A stretch of 64,000 nt of DNA from an uncultured Erythrobacter sp. (lineage in GTDB: Bacteria; Pseudomonadota; Alphaproteobacteria; Sphingomonadales; Sphingomonadaceae): NCBI GenBank assembly GCA_947488085.1, contig CANKYI010000001.1, forward strand, positions 2,179,928 to 2,243,927, in the 5' to 3' direction. The first letter of the stretch is position 1; every line of letters begins with the position of its first letter. The notes under the pieces are model-generated. The model made no database searches and was not told where the DNA came from. It saw nothing but the letters and a program-made list of their open reading frames with translations. A program made the position numbers and the translations under genes. Below are positions 9,454 through 18,640 of this stretch, piece after piece.

Positions 9454-9740
9454 CAAAGCTGCTCGGATTTTGCAGGAGTGGTCCGGGCCTCGGCCTCACC
9501 CAAGCGGACTAATCCAGCGCGCGAGCAACCCAGCAGAATTTCCCGATCATGAAACCGCACGACCGCCAGTTTAAGGCCCGGCGCAACAAGGCTGGTCTCC
9601 ACCAGTTCAACAGCGCCGCCCGCTCCGTGCAAACCGACAAAACGTGTCTGCAAGTATCGGGTCAGCCGCAAGCTTCCCCAGATAAGCAGCGCCAATAGCG
9701 GCAGCAGCAGCGCAAGGCGCAGGATATATTCGACCATCAT
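9453..9740 (-). CDS. fliO: Flagellar export assembly protein FliO
   Basis: Small membrane protein that helps assemble the FliP ring. It is 95 aa with one N-terminal helix (residues 5-25) and a cytoplasmic domain containing VELVETSLVAPGLKLAVVRF and EILLGCSRAGL, which resemble the FliO C-terminal pattern. The identification rests partly on its place between fliN and fliP; FliO is poorly conserved. It overlaps fliN by four bases and touches fliP. Confidence 0.85.
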   Translation of the reverse strand: MMVEYILRLALLLPLLALLIWGSLRLTRYLQTRFVGLHGAGGAVELVETSLVAPGLKLAVVRFHDREILLGCSRAGLVRLGEAEARTTPAKSEQL

Positions 9741-10039
9741 GACGAAGGCTCCGCGGCTGTGTCGGTTTCAGATGGCGCTGAAACATCGCCGTCTTCGCCT
9801 ACCAAACTGACGATCCGCAGCGCGAAGCGGCCATCTTGGGCAACGACTTCACCGCGCGCAATCACGCGGCCATTGGCGGTCAGGTCCAACAATTCATCGG
9901 TTAGCCGGTTGAGTGATACGACGCTGCCCTCGCCAAGGCTAAGCACCTCTTTCAAAGGCATGTCAGCGCGCCCCAACTCAACAGAGAGCCGGACAGTCAC
10001 ATCGCCAAAACGGTGCAGTGCGGGATTGAAAGCACTCAT
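9737..10039 (-). CDS. fliN: Flagellar motor switch protein FliN
   Basis: C-ring protein with a single SpoA domain. The 100-aa sequence has VRLSVELGRADMPLKEVLSLGEGSVVSL spread over residues 16-43, the usual SpoA beta-barrel with the GEG turn, followed by GEVVAQDGRFALRIVSLVG. It overlaps both fliM and fliO by four bases, so the three are probably translated together. Confidence 0.93.
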   Translation of the reverse strand: MSAFNPALHRFGDVTVRLSVELGRADMPLKEVLSLGEGSVVSLNRLTDELLDLTANGRVIARGEVVAQDGRFALRIVSLVGEDGDVSAPSETDTAAEPSS

Positions 10040-11085
10040 ACGGCTTGCCCCTGAAGATCAGCCGTTTGGAGTTCGGTATCGCGAACCGATGCACCTTGAC
10101 CGACCGATGATGGTGTCTCGCGGGAGCTGGCAAAGGCTTGGGCAAAGATGGGTGAATCCGACTTTGCGCCTATCTGCCCCGGCAAGCGGGTGATCTTGAG
10201 CGCCAAACGGTTTTCCAATGTCCCCAATGTTCCATGCGCCAACACCTCTTCTCCAATTTTCAATGGCAAATCGGTTGGCATAGCCAGAGGGATTTCATCG
10301 CCCGGTCCAAGCTTTTCCAACCGGCCAAGCGTCATATTGAATTCACTCAGCACCGCTTCGAGAGCGAGTGGCATCTGTGCAAACGGCTCTTTGGTTCCAT
10401 CACTGGGGACTGCGTCTGCTTTGCGCGGTGCGACCGCGGATCCACCCGGCATCACAGCGCCCAATCGGTCATCTGCAATCGCAAGCAGGAGCTTCCATTG
10501 CGTCGCATCGCCGATGGTCAATGTGACCTCGAAAAGAGCGACCTTGGCGCCAGCTTCAAACGGTTTGAGCCGGTTCACACTCTCGCTGCGCACCAGCACA
10601 TCGCCGGCCACCTGTTCAGAGGAACCATTGGAGATCGCAATGACTTGAGCAAAAATCCCGGCACATTGTTCGATCAGCAATCCGGCAGAGCGGGGTAAGA
10701 CTTCCGGCGGCTCGCTCGGCATGTCGCCCATTCCCCCAAAGGAGCAATCAGTCAGTGCAACCGCGGTCGCAAAATCAAGCGAGAGCAGCATGGTTTGATC
10801 GTCCATCCCGCACCGCAAAAGATTGTTGACGGCGACCGGGCCAATTTTCTCAAACACTTGGCTTCCCGCCAATATCTGAGGCGCGGTAACTGTGACCCGC
10901 AATTTGCCGCCAGAGAAAAGCTGAGCCAGCTCTTGTGCCAATTCGTGGCCCAGATCCCGGCACCATGCGGAGATGTTTTGATCGCGTTCTTCGGGTCGAG
11001 GCCCGCGTTCGGTTAACTCGGCGCAGTGCTGTGCCACAGGGCGCGCATCAGCGAAGGACGGAGCGAAAGATGGAGCCATATTCAT
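10036..11085 (-). CDS. fliM: Divergent flagellar motor switch protein FliM
   Basis: C-ring protein that normally couples CheY binding to rotor reversal. It is 349 aa. The C-terminal SpoA domain is clear (ALEAVLSEFNMTLGRLEKLGPGDEIPL, about residues 240-315), and the middle part resembles a divergent FliM core. The N-terminus begins MNMAPSFAPSFADARPV and lacks the short EIDALL-type CheY-binding motif found at the start of most FliM proteins. The C-terminus has a poorly conserved extension after the SpoA domain. It overlaps fliL and fliN by four bases each. Identity is supported more by position and the SpoA domain than by the middle part. Confidence 0.85.
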   Translation of the reverse strand: MNMAPSFAPSFADARPVAQHCAELTERGPRPEERDQNISAWCRDLGHELAQELAQLFSGGKLRVTVTAPQILAGSQVFEKIGPVAVNNLLRCGMDDQTMLLSLDFATAVALTDCSFGGMGDMPSEPPEVLPRSAGLLIEQCAGIFAQVIAISNGSSEQVAGDVLVRSESVNRLKPFEAGAKVALFEVTLTIGDATQWKLLLAIADDRLGAVMPGGSAVAPRKADAVPSDGTKEPFAQMPLALEAVLSEFNMTLGRLEKLGPGDEIPLAMPTDLPLKIGEEVLAHGTLGTLENRLALKITRLPGQIGAKSDSPIFAQAFASSRETPSSVGQGASVRDTELQTADLQGQAV

Positions 11086-11660
11086 TGGACCAGCAGCCCC
11101 TTGAAATGGACCGCTTCGATCCCTCCGAACCCTTCGTTTTCTTCCAACACATCGTTGATCGCACCGGTCAATCGGACTGACAGCGCATCCTTGCCTTCGA
11201 CATCGTACAGATCTTCTTCAGGCGTCGCGGCAAGCTGCACTAGAATGGCAGATCGGATCGCCAGCTCATGGTTTCTAACCCAGGCAAGCACACGCCCATC
11301 GCGGCGCGTTGAAACGGCCAGATCAACCTGAATCAGCGCAGGCGAATTGGCGAGGTTGGATGTGAACGTGTCTTCGAAACTGTAATAAGCGGTGCGATAT
11401 TCGCTTCCGCCCTCACCATAGACGAGCGACCCGGCATCATCTTTGTCATCGGATGGAATTTCATAGGGGTCGCTATCTCCCTTGCGCACCAATTGGGGGA
11501 GGTCGGGTCCGCTATCGCCACTTGCGCCGACCAAACCCGCCGCGAATGCGCCATAGGCACCGCCGGCGCCTGCAGTCAGCAGTAACACCGCACCGATCAC
11601 CATCTTCATCATACCGCCTTTCGGCTTTTCCGATGAGGCTGTGTCTTCAGCCTTGGCCAT
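11082..11660 (-). CDS. fliL: Flagellar basal-body-associated protein FliL
   Basis: Single-pass inner-membrane protein that surrounds the stator and affects motor torque. One helix lies at about residues 19-40 (MVIGAVLLLTAGAGGAYGAF). A periplasmic linker with Asp/Gly-rich sequence leads to the stomatin-like domain, which shows ALIQVDLAVSTRRDGRV and the end HFKGLLVQ. Length 192 aa is normal. It lies between fliK and fliM. Confidence 0.9.
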   Translation of the reverse strand: MAKAEDTASSEKPKGGMMKMVIGAVLLLTAGAGGAYGAFAAGLVGASGDSGPDLPQLVRKGDSDPYEIPSDDKDDAGSLVYGEGGSEYRTAYYSFEDTFTSNLANSPALIQVDLAVSTRRDGRVLAWVRNHELAIRSAILVQLAATPEEDLYDVEGKDALSVRLTGAINDVLEENEGFGGIEAVHFKGLLVQ

Positions 11661-11693
11661 GCTGTCTCAGCTCCTTTGCGCGGGGATTCGCGA

Positions 11694-13460
11694 TTATGCG
11701 AAAAGGCCCGTGCCGCTGGGGCGATCTCCATCAGCTATCGCTGAGGGGGATCGATCCTGATCGGCGCGATCATCTTCGCTGCGCCCCATTTGCTCCGAGT
11801 ATGGTTGCGACGATGCTTGCCCGGACCCTGTGGAAGACCCGTAGCCGCGCTCAGAGGAGGTGTTTGAACCCGCAAAAGAACCGCTCGATGCGTTGTTCTG
11901 GCTGGATTGATCACCGCCGCGATTGCTTTGACTGGATGCACTTTCGGAGCTTGCCGCCACCGCACGATCCACCAAAGCGGCTTGAATCGCAGGGATAAAG
12001 GCGGGGTCGCGGCTCGCCAAAGTAGCGCGCAGATCCGTGCCTGTCGCCTCAAGTCGCATGTTGATCGAACCGAATTCTTGATGGCGCAAAGTCAATTCGG
12101 GACGCGCCGAACGGCCCACATCACGGGCCTCCATTAACGAATCAATCATCGCTTCAAGCGGTTGTGATGGCCGCAGTTCTGCGACCGGGGCGGCAACCGG
12201 GATGGTGGGCGCAATTGGGGCCGGTTGCGCGGCGATCGGCTGCGCATTGAATACCGGTTGCGGCGCGACCGGTTGCGTGGAGGCAGTCGGCGAAGGAGCC
12301 GGTTGCTCACCGGCCCTGCTCACAATGCGCGCTGGATCAGCCTTTGCAATTGGCCTTGGGGTTTTTTCTTCGATCGCTTCCTCAATGGGAGCGGGCACGG
12401 CCGCCGCGACAGGCCGGTGCAAGCGCGATTGAGAGATCAGGTCCACCGCAGCCAATTCGGGCGCATTGCCAGCGCTGGACCCGGCTTTGACATTGCCGCG
12501 AACAGGTGTTCGATCAGCTTTCGTTTCAAGAATGGTTGCCCGCGTCGGATGCTCGGTTGAATGGATCGGCGATGCTGGTCGAAGGGATTGAACCAGCGGC
12601 AGCCATGATATGTCGTCCGCCTGAGGCTGAGTTCGGGACTGCGTTTGTTGCTGGGGCTGCCTGTCTGACTGACGAGGGGCTGAGCCTGCGTCAAAGCGCT
12701 CCGTTTCTCTCGTGGACACATCGGCTCGGCTCTCAACAATAGCGTCGTTGCGCTTGAGCAACGGAGGTTCAGCCGCAACCGAGGGATGAAGGCGAGTGAT
12801 CTCTTGCAGTTGCCCTTCACTCACAGATTCCTGGAAAGTCTGCGGCGTGGCGGCGATCTGACCCGCTAAGCCATCCACGCGCTCAGCCGGAGCAACACGC
12901 ACCTCGCCCACCGCGGTGACGGTTACGTTCTGACCGCTACTTGTTGGCGCAGCCCCTGCCTGAGATGCAACATCATCGGTGACCGGCAAACGGGCGAGGG
13001 CAAAATGTGTCGGTTGTTCGACGGGGGCCGGATTGGTCACCAATGGCGAGACGCTGTTAGCAGGGGTCGAGGTCTGACCATCGGGCGCCTTGACCCCAAT
13101 CGGCGCTTCCATTGGAGCCACCGGCATAAGCGGCAATTGCGTGCCGTCCGGAGGCAACGCATTGCCCCTGATAACACTCACCTCCGTCGCCTCATCCACC
13201 TCAATTTGTGTAGTTGAAGACAGCATCTGAGGCACTTGCAGTGCTTCAGAAGCGTTGTTCAAATCAGGCATAGCCGGCAAATCGGCTGATGCCTGCTCCG
13301 GCTGCGAGGTCGCCTCCAACAGCGCCGGGAAATCCGCCATATCAGCAAAGATATCGGACTGTCCGGCCAACACATCCGGCGCGATAGATATTGTGGGGCC
13401 TGATGGCCGCGCAGCGGGTGCGGTGACAGGAGATGCTGTGGGTGGAGTAGATGGCAACAA
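11694..13460 (-). CDS. fliK: Flagellar hook-length control protein FliK
   Basis: Secreted ruler that sets hook length and triggers the FlhB switch. The protein is long, low in complexity and rich in Pro/Ala/Gln, with a C-terminal domain PELTLRHQEFGSINMRLEATGTDLRATLAS, the conserved FliK core, followed by a Ser/Gly/Gln-rich tail. The start is uncertain: the longest frame begins with GTG at 13607 but its first 40 codons lie inside fliJ and read as a frame shadow. The first acceptable codon after fliJ is TTG at 13460, used here. An ATA at 13481 has a better-placed AAGAGG. A sigma-54-like sequence at 13529-13544 would start transcription just before this gene. Confidence 0.85.
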   Translation of the reverse strand: MLPSTPPTASPVTAPAARPSGPTISIAPDVLAGQSDIFADMADFPALLEATSQPEQASADLPAMPDLNNASEALQVPQMLSSTTQIEVDEATEVSVIRGNALPPDGTQLPLMPVAPMEAPIGVKAPDGQTSTPANSVSPLVTNPAPVEQPTHFALARLPVTDDVASQAGAAPTSSGQNVTVTAVGEVRVAPAERVDGLAGQIAATPQTFQESVSEGQLQEITRLHPSVAAEPPLLKRNDAIVESRADVSTRETERFDAGSAPRQSDRQPQQQTQSRTQPQADDISWLPLVQSLRPASPIHSTEHPTRATILETKADRTPVRGNVKAGSSAGNAPELAAVDLISQSRLHRPVAAAVPAPIEEAIEEKTPRPIAKADPARIVSRAGEQPAPSPTASTQPVAPQPVFNAQPIAAQPAPIAPTIPVAAPVAELRPSQPLEAMIDSLMEARDVGRSARPELTLRHQEFGSINMRLEATGTDLRATLASRDPAFIPAIQAALVDRAVAASSESASSQSNRGGDQSSQNNASSGSFAGSNTSSERGYGSSTGSGQASSQPYSEQMGRSEDDRADQDRSPSAIADGDRPSGTGLFA

Positions 13461-13485
13461 GGGGCTTCTCGCAAATGCTATGAAA

Positions 13486-13971
13486 TCAGGCCTCTTCGGA
13501 CTTGTCCGATTGTGGCTGTCGATCGTTCTGCAACTTGCGTGCCAACTTGCGTGCCACACTGATTTGAGCGCTGTCTTCGCGCCTAAGCTGAGTTTCTTCC
13601 AAGACACGTCGCGCGCGGCTCAGGCTCTCCTCAAACCGGATCGCTCGTGTCTCTGCGGCTGCCAATGATTGGACCTGCCATGCGGCCTGATCGCTCGCAT
13701 CCCTGCGCGCTTTGTCGGCCTGATCAGCAACCTCTTGCAACCGCCTGACGAACACCGCATCATCTCGGATAGAGCCACCGATTGCGGCATGCTTACGGCC
13801 ACCATAATCGCTCAACAGATCACGGCTTCGTACTGCCAGCCCCTCGCTGCGCACTTCTTCATCAACCGCATCAGCAAGCGCCGCCATCGCCTCTCGCCGC
13901 GCAATCTGCGCGAGGGTGAGTTGGCGCTTTGCCAGTTTCAACCTGCGCTTTTCTTGTTGGGGATCAGCCAC
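13486..13971 (-). CDS. fliJ: Flagellar export chaperone FliJ
   Basis: Coiled-coil protein of the export ATPase complex that links FliI to FlhA. The 161-aa protein is almost wholly helical and rich in Arg, Ala, Glu and Gln, as expected. The start is GTG and overlaps the end of fliI by eight bases. Near the C-terminus the peptide ARKL occurs twice in a row because of a 12-bp tandem duplication at 13531-13554. Sequence conservation in FliJ is low, so the call rests on position and the coiled-coil character. Confidence 0.8.
   Translation of the reverse strand: MADPQQEKRRLKLAKRQLTLAQIARREAMAALADAVDEEVRSEGLAVRSRDLLSDYGGRKHAAIGGSIRDDAVFVRRLQEVADQADKARRDASDQAAWQVQSLAAAETRAIRFEESLSRARRVLEETQLRREDSAQISVARKLARKLQNDRQPQSDKSEEA
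13529..13544 (-). promoter_or_regulatory. Sigma-54-like promoter inside fliJ, upstream of fliK
   Basis: Minus-strand TGGCACG-CAAG-TTGCA is a perfect -24/-12 match with proper spacing, sitting in the fliJ 3' end and pointing to fliK. It lies in a 12-bp tandem duplication; the other copy (13541-13556) has TTGG in place of TTGC. The start would be near 13519, before the plausible fliK starts. Confidence 0.55.
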
Positions 13972-15304
13972 GATTACCAGTTACCGATGCAAGCTGAGAA
14001 AGCTGCGCAAGGCTATCAGTCAAACTGACCGCTTCCCCGCGCGCCTGCGTCAAAAACGCATCGATCTGTGGCGTATGCTCTAACGCAAGATCAAGCACGG
14101 CATCGGACCCTGCGCGATAAGCGCCCATCATCACCAGATCGCGATTGTCTTCGCGCGACGCGATTAAAGCACGCACCTCACGCGCGGCCTGAATGGTTGC
14201 CGGATCAGCCAGATCATCCATGACCCGACTGAGCGAGGCTGGCACATCGATTGCCGGGTAATGCCCGCGTTGCGCCAAATCCCGCGACAACACCACATGT
14301 CCATCCAAAATCGCTCTCGCAGTGTCCACCACCGGGTCCGAAGTGTCATCACCATCGGCAAGTACCGTGTAAAATCCGGTCACTGCACCGCCGGATTGCG
14401 CAGAATTGCCAGCCCGCTCAACAATCCGCGTAATGGCGGCGAGAGCAGAGGGTGGATATCCGCGCGCTGCACCCGGCTCACCCAACAACAACGCCAATTC
14501 ACGCGCGGCGTGAGCCACGCGGGTTAAGCTATCGAGGACCAGCAGCACACGTTTTCCCTGACTGCGGAAATGCTCCGCGATTGCGCTTGCATATTGGGCT
14601 GCGCGCAGGCGCAAATTGGGAGCGTGGTCGGCGGGGACTGCGACCACCACCATACGGCCGCGCTGCAAACCAGTCATATGCCGCGCAACAAAATCGGAAA
14701 CTTCGCGCGCCCGCTCTCCGATTAACGCGATTACGGTGATGTCTGCCGAGGCATGGCCAGCAACAGTATCGATCAACACCGATTTACCGACGCCCGATCC
14801 GGCAATCACACCCAATCGTTGGCCTACGCCCATCATGGACAAAGCGTTGATCGCGCGTACGCCGCAATCGAATTGCTCACGGACGGGAGCGCGCTCCAGT
14901 GCCCCTTCGCGCTTTCCCGAAAGCGGCCATTTCTCAGCCAAATCGAGCGGCGGACCTCCATCAATCGGATCGCCCAAACCATCAACTGCGCGGCCCAAAA
15001 GGCCGGGTCCCACACGCACAGTTCCCGGCGTCCCAACGGCGCGCACCTTCGCGCTGGGCCTTAGCAATTGTGTATCGCCCAACAGCATCATAAGCGAATG
15101 CCCACCGCGAAATCCGATGACCTCGGCCAGCGCCTCTGCGCCCAGCTCGTTCTCAATCGCACCAAGTGAGCCGATGGGTAGAGCGAGGCCGGAAACCTCG
15201 ATCAATCCTCCATCACAAGCGACCACTTGGCCGGACATGACCGGGCCAGAGCCGACGGGCGTTGCACGAAACCGCGCCAATTCAATTTGCATTTCTGCCA
15301 GCAT
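13964..15304 (-). CDS. fliI: Flagellar export ATPase FliI
   Basis: F1-beta-like ATPase that energises unloading of export substrates. The Walker A loop GSGVGKS is at residues 169-175, Walker B VLLVLDSLTR near 250, and the family block PGAARGYPPSALAAITRIVERAG near 270-292. The 446-aa length is normal. It follows fliH after 9 bp and overlaps fliJ. Confidence 0.97.
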   Translation of the reverse strand: MLAEMQIELARFRATPVGSGPVMSGQVVACDGGLIEVSGLALPIGSLGAIENELGAEALAEVIGFRGGHSLMMLLGDTQLLRPSAKVRAVGTPGTVRVGPGLLGRAVDGLGDPIDGGPPLDLAEKWPLSGKREGALERAPVREQFDCGVRAINALSMMGVGQRLGVIAGSGVGKSVLIDTVAGHASADITVIALIGERAREVSDFVARHMTGLQRGRMVVVAVPADHAPNLRLRAAQYASAIAEHFRSQGKRVLLVLDSLTRVAHAARELALLLGEPGAARGYPPSALAAITRIVERAGNSAQSGGAVTGFYTVLADGDDTSDPVVDTARAILDGHVVLSRDLAQRGHYPAIDVPASLSRVMDDLADPATIQAAREVRALIASREDNRDLVMMGAYRAGSDAVLDLALEHTPQIDAFLTQARGEAVSLTDSLAQLSQLASVTGNRG

Positions 15305-15313
15305 AGGAACGCG

Positions 15314-15958
15314 TCAGCCGCGGATCGCGGCAGCAATTGCGCGGAGCCATTCGCTGGGTCCATCGCCGATAGAACCATCCGCGCTTTCAAATCGCAATCC
15401 GGCTCGCGCGATGCTGTCATCGGGAACCACCTGCCAATGCTCCAGCATTTCAGCATCGATTAACGCGATATCGGCGGGGTTGAGATGCAGCCTGCAATCA
15501 TCGGCAGGGGCACCCAAGCGTTGAGCAGCTTCGCGGCACCGTTTAATCAGGTTCGCCTGGTCCGGTTCAAAATCGGCAAATGCCTTTTCACACAGCGCAA
15601 TTACCGTGTCAGACAGCTCGCTCGCCAAACAGTCAATCGCGGCCTGATCGAGATTGCGAAAGGTCAGACGCAAAGCGCGCTGCTGAGCGTTCGCCGCATC
15701 CAACTCCGCTTCCACAGCCGCACGTCCCGCTTGCTCACCACGCGCAAAGGCCTGCGCCAAAGGATCTGCGGCCTCGGTTGCAGGGGGCGGTATTGGTTCC
15801 GATTTGAGGTCAGCGACAGGGGCGCGCGCAATCGGCAGGCCTTCGACAAAACCACACGGGTCCAACAGAGTGTTTAACCAACTCGATCTAGGCTCGTGAT
15901 CTCGCTGATCACCTGCCGGCTGTGTCATCGTGGAGACCCAATCAGACGAACTCGCCAT
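15314..15958 (-). CDS. fliH: Flagellar export ATPase regulator FliH
   Basis: Negative regulator and peripheral stalk of FliI. The 214-aa protein has an extended N-terminus, a charged Ala/Gln-rich helix (AFARGEQAGRAAVEAELDAA region, residues 90-120) and a C-terminal domain with CREAAQRLGAPADDCRLHLNPADIAL, like FliH. It overlaps the end of fliG by 17 bases. A second Met at residue 11 is an alternative start that would shorten the overlap. Confidence 0.85.
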   Translation of the reverse strand: MASSSDWVSTMTQPAGDQRDHEPRSSWLNTLLDPCGFVEGLPIARAPVADLKSEPIPPPATEAADPLAQAFARGEQAGRAAVEAELDAANAQQRALRLTFRNLDQAAIDCLASELSDTVIALCEKAFADFEPDQANLIKRCREAAQRLGAPADDCRLHLNPADIALIDAEMLEHWQVVPDDSIARAGLRFESADGSIGDGPSEWLRAIAAAIRG

Positions 15959-16988
15959 CGTCGCCCCCCATTATGATCTCGCCCTGTTCGGCCAATGAGC
16001 GCGCGACTTCGACGATCTTGCGTTGCGAGGCCTCCACTTCGGTCCGGGCAAGGCGTCCGCGCATCTCGATCTCGTCTTTGATGCCGTCCGCCGCACGGCT
16101 CGACATGGAACGGAAGAACGGTCCGCGATCTTCTTCGGTAAGTCCTTTGAGCGCATCGACCAGTGCCTCGCTGTCGACATCGCGCAGCAAGCGCTCCATC
16201 GCTTGCGGATCGAGTTCAAGCACCATTTCGAATGTGAACAACTCTTCTTCGATTTTCTCGGCGAGCGGTCCGTCGCGTTGCGCGATGGCAGGCAAAACCG
16301 TCCCGCGCAATTCGCCAGCAGCCAGATTGATAAGGTTCGCGGCCTCTCGTGGTCCACCAAGAGTGAGCGCATTCGCGCCAAAGCTCGCGCCGATACGCTG
16401 GGATAGCAAAGTGTCGATCATGGCGACCGCCTGTTGCGCCACAGGCCCCATCTTGGCGACGCGCTCGACCACGTTGGGTTGGATCGTATCCGACAGGCCA
16501 GAAAGCACTTCTGCTGCCGGTTCTGGCTCCAGCATCAACAGCAATGCCGCGATGACTTGCGGGTGCTCGTCCTCGACCAGTTTAAGGAGGATAGACGGGG
16601 CCAACCAGCGCGCCATTTCAATGCTGCGCGGGCGCGCTTCCGGTTCAATCCGCAGCATCATGCTTTCGGTCTTTGTCGGACCGATGGAGCGTTCCAACAG
16701 TCCACGCACCTGCGATGGGCGGTCCTGTTTGGGCAAGATTTCGCGAGTGCTTTCGGTCACAAAATCGGTAACCGCCTCAAACATAGCGGATTTTCCAATC
16801 TCACCAATCTGACACATCGCAGCGCCAAGCCGCTCCAATTCATCGGGGCCAAGCCGTGCGAGCAAGGCTGCTGCCTCCTCGTCACTAAGCAGCATCAACA
16901 AAACTGCCGCGCGATCTATCCGGCTTAGTTCAGCTTGCGGCGTTTGTTGATCGGTCTCATCTGCGTCAAGTACAGCTTCGGCGCTCAT
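15942..16988 (-). CDS. fliG: Flagellar motor switch protein FliG
   Basis: C-ring protein that binds the MS ring and interacts with the stator for torque. The 348-aa protein carries the N-terminal AAVLLMLLSDEEAAALLARLGPDEL block, the middle EHPQVIAALLLMLEP (EHPQ motif), and a C-terminal torque domain with charged residues (DSEALVDALKGLTEEDR). All three FliG domains are intact. It overlaps fliF by four bases. Confidence 0.97.
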   Translation of the reverse strand: MSAEAVLDADETDQQTPQAELSRIDRAAVLLMLLSDEEAAALLARLGPDELERLGAAMCQIGEIGKSAMFEAVTDFVTESTREILPKQDRPSQVRGLLERSIGPTKTESMMLRIEPEARPRSIEMARWLAPSILLKLVEDEHPQVIAALLLMLEPEPAAEVLSGLSDTIQPNVVERVAKMGPVAQQAVAMIDTLLSQRIGASFGANALTLGGPREAANLINLAAGELRGTVLPAIAQRDGPLAEKIEEELFTFEMVLELDPQAMERLLRDVDSEALVDALKGLTEEDRGPFFRSMSSRAADGIKDEIEMRGRLARTEVEASQRKIVEVARSLAEQGEIIMGGDDGEFV

Positions 16989-18637
16989 GTCGCAGGCTCC
17001 TCAATCATGCGTTGCAGCGCTTCGACCGCACGCTCTGGATCGCTGGTTGCGAATTTGCGGACCAATTGGACCTGCTGCGGCAAATCGGTGAGGTCTTCAC
17101 TGTTGTTGGAGGAGCCAAGCGCGCGTGTCTCATCGCCAATCTGACCGGCCTCGCTTTCATCTTCGCTGTCGTTGGAGGCACCCTTCTTATCTTTCTTGCC
17201 CGCCGGATCGCGCATTCGTGCGATCAGGGGTCGCACCGCGAGCAACAGCACCAGCACGACGGCGATCAACGCAGTGACATAGCGCATGACCATTGCGAAC
17301 CACGGGGTCTCATAGAACGCCATTTCCGGCATTTCAGCGGTTTCAAAGGCGCTCACAACGACCTGAACCTGATCGCCTCGACCTTCATCCGCGCCGACAG
17401 CGGCATTGACGAGAGATTGGAGCTCTTCGAGCGTTAGTGGGGCAGCAGCTTCCATTGCGGCATCGCTGACCGCGACCGCGACGGAGAGTTTGACCAGCCC
17501 ACCGGGCCGTATGCTGGTGACGGCGACTTCGCGTCCCAGCTCGTAATTGCGCTGAACCGCGCTTTCGCTGTCCGTCGGAACCGTCTCGCCTGCGCCCTCA
17601 CCATCAACAGCTTGCGGGTCAGGTGCGCCATCAACCAGCTCAGCATCAGGCGGTGGAGTGTTCGCCGGGACACCGGGCACGCCGCCGGGCCCTGTCCCTG
17701 CTAGCCGCGTAGCGGTGCGTTCGCTTTCACTGCGAACCGCGCCATCTTGTTCATAGCTTTCGCGCGCGGAGGTGATTTCGGACTGGTCGAGTTCAACCTG
17801 AACCTGGCTGGAGAAATTGCCTTCACCCAGCAACGGAGTGAGCAAGGTTGCCACCTGTTCGCGCAGCTTGGTTTCAAACTCGCGCTGAAGAATGAGAGAG
17901 TCCAACGGACCTTCACGCTCCGATGACAGCAAGCGCCCGTTTTGATCGACCACTCGGACCGCATCCGCGCTCATGCCCGGAACCGAGCCAGAGACGAGGT
18001 TCACAATCGCCTCAACCTGAGATTGACTGAGCGAACGACCGCTGACCAGGCGAACCATGACACTGGCGCTTGGCGCGTTGTTCTGGCGCACAAAAACCGA
18101 TCGTTCCGGCGTCGCGAGATGCACCCGAACCGACTCAATCCCATCGATCTCTCTGATGGTCAGCATCAATTCGCGCTCTCGCGCCAATCGCAACCGCTCG
18201 CCCTCTAATGTTCGCGACGATCCCAAGGGGATTGCATCGAGCATTTCGCTTGCCCCTTCGGGTGCGGCAAGGCCCGCATCACTCGCGACGAGCATGCGCG
18301 CGCGATACACATCGTCTTCGGCCACAGTCAGCGCGCCGGTGCCATTGTTGATCGTATAGCTGATGCCGCCCCGCTCCAACGCATCGACCACACTCGCGCG
18401 CTCACCATCGCTGAGATTGGAATAGAGGACCCGTTGCGGCCCCTGAGCAATCGCCAGATACAAAGCCGCAATGATCGCCACCGCGCCAATGCCGATGATC
18501 GCAGGCAGTGCGCGGCGAAAGGCTGGTTGACTGATGAAAGCGGACAGCTGCGCGCGCCAATCCCCTTTATCGGGAAAAGACGCAGGCGCCATCGGCACTG
18601 CGCCACCTGTCGGCACAGGGACATTCGTATCGGCCAC
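16985..18637 (-). CDS. fliF: Flagellar MS-ring protein FliF
   Basis: Inner-membrane ring protein that is the base of the flagellum. Two membrane helices are seen, at about residues 42-65 and 450-475, with a large periplasmic region between that carries the ring-building motifs (DVYRARMLVASDAGL, GIESVRVHLATPERSVF). The short cytoplasmic tail binds FliG. The start is GTG. Length 550 aa is typical. The gene follows fliE after 3 bp. Confidence 0.97.
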   Translation of the reverse strand: MADTNVPVPTGGAVPMAPASFPDKGDWRAQLSAFISQPAFRRALPAIIGIGAVAIIAALYLAIAQGPQRVLYSNLSDGERASVVDALERGGISYTINNGTGALTVAEDDVYRARMLVASDAGLAAPEGASEMLDAIPLGSSRTLEGERLRLARERELMLTIREIDGIESVRVHLATPERSVFVRQNNAPSASVMVRLVSGRSLSQSQVEAIVNLVSGSVPGMSADAVRVVDQNGRLLSSEREGPLDSLILQREFETKLREQVATLLTPLLGEGNFSSQVQVELDQSEITSARESYEQDGAVRSESERTATRLAGTGPGGVPGVPANTPPPDAELVDGAPDPQAVDGEGAGETVPTDSESAVQRNYELGREVAVTSIRPGGLVKLSVAVAVSDAAMEAAAPLTLEELQSLVNAAVGADEGRGDQVQVVVSAFETAEMPEMAFYETPWFAMVMRYVTALIAVVLVLLLAVRPLIARMRDPAGKKDKKGASNDSEDESEAGQIGDETRALGSSNNSEDLTDLPQQVQLVRKFATSDPERAVEALQRMIEEPAT

Positions 18638-18640
18638 CTA

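Noticed and set aside
14242..14257. A plus-strand GG-N10-GC sigma-54-like sequence (TGGCACA, then TTGCC)
   Set aside because: It lies in the fliI coding region and points against all neighbouring genes; no plus-strand gene follows it.
14616..15524. Plus-strand open frame of 302 codons
   Set aside because: Antisense shadow of fliI and fliH, with the Pro/Ser/Arg-rich composition typical of such frames.
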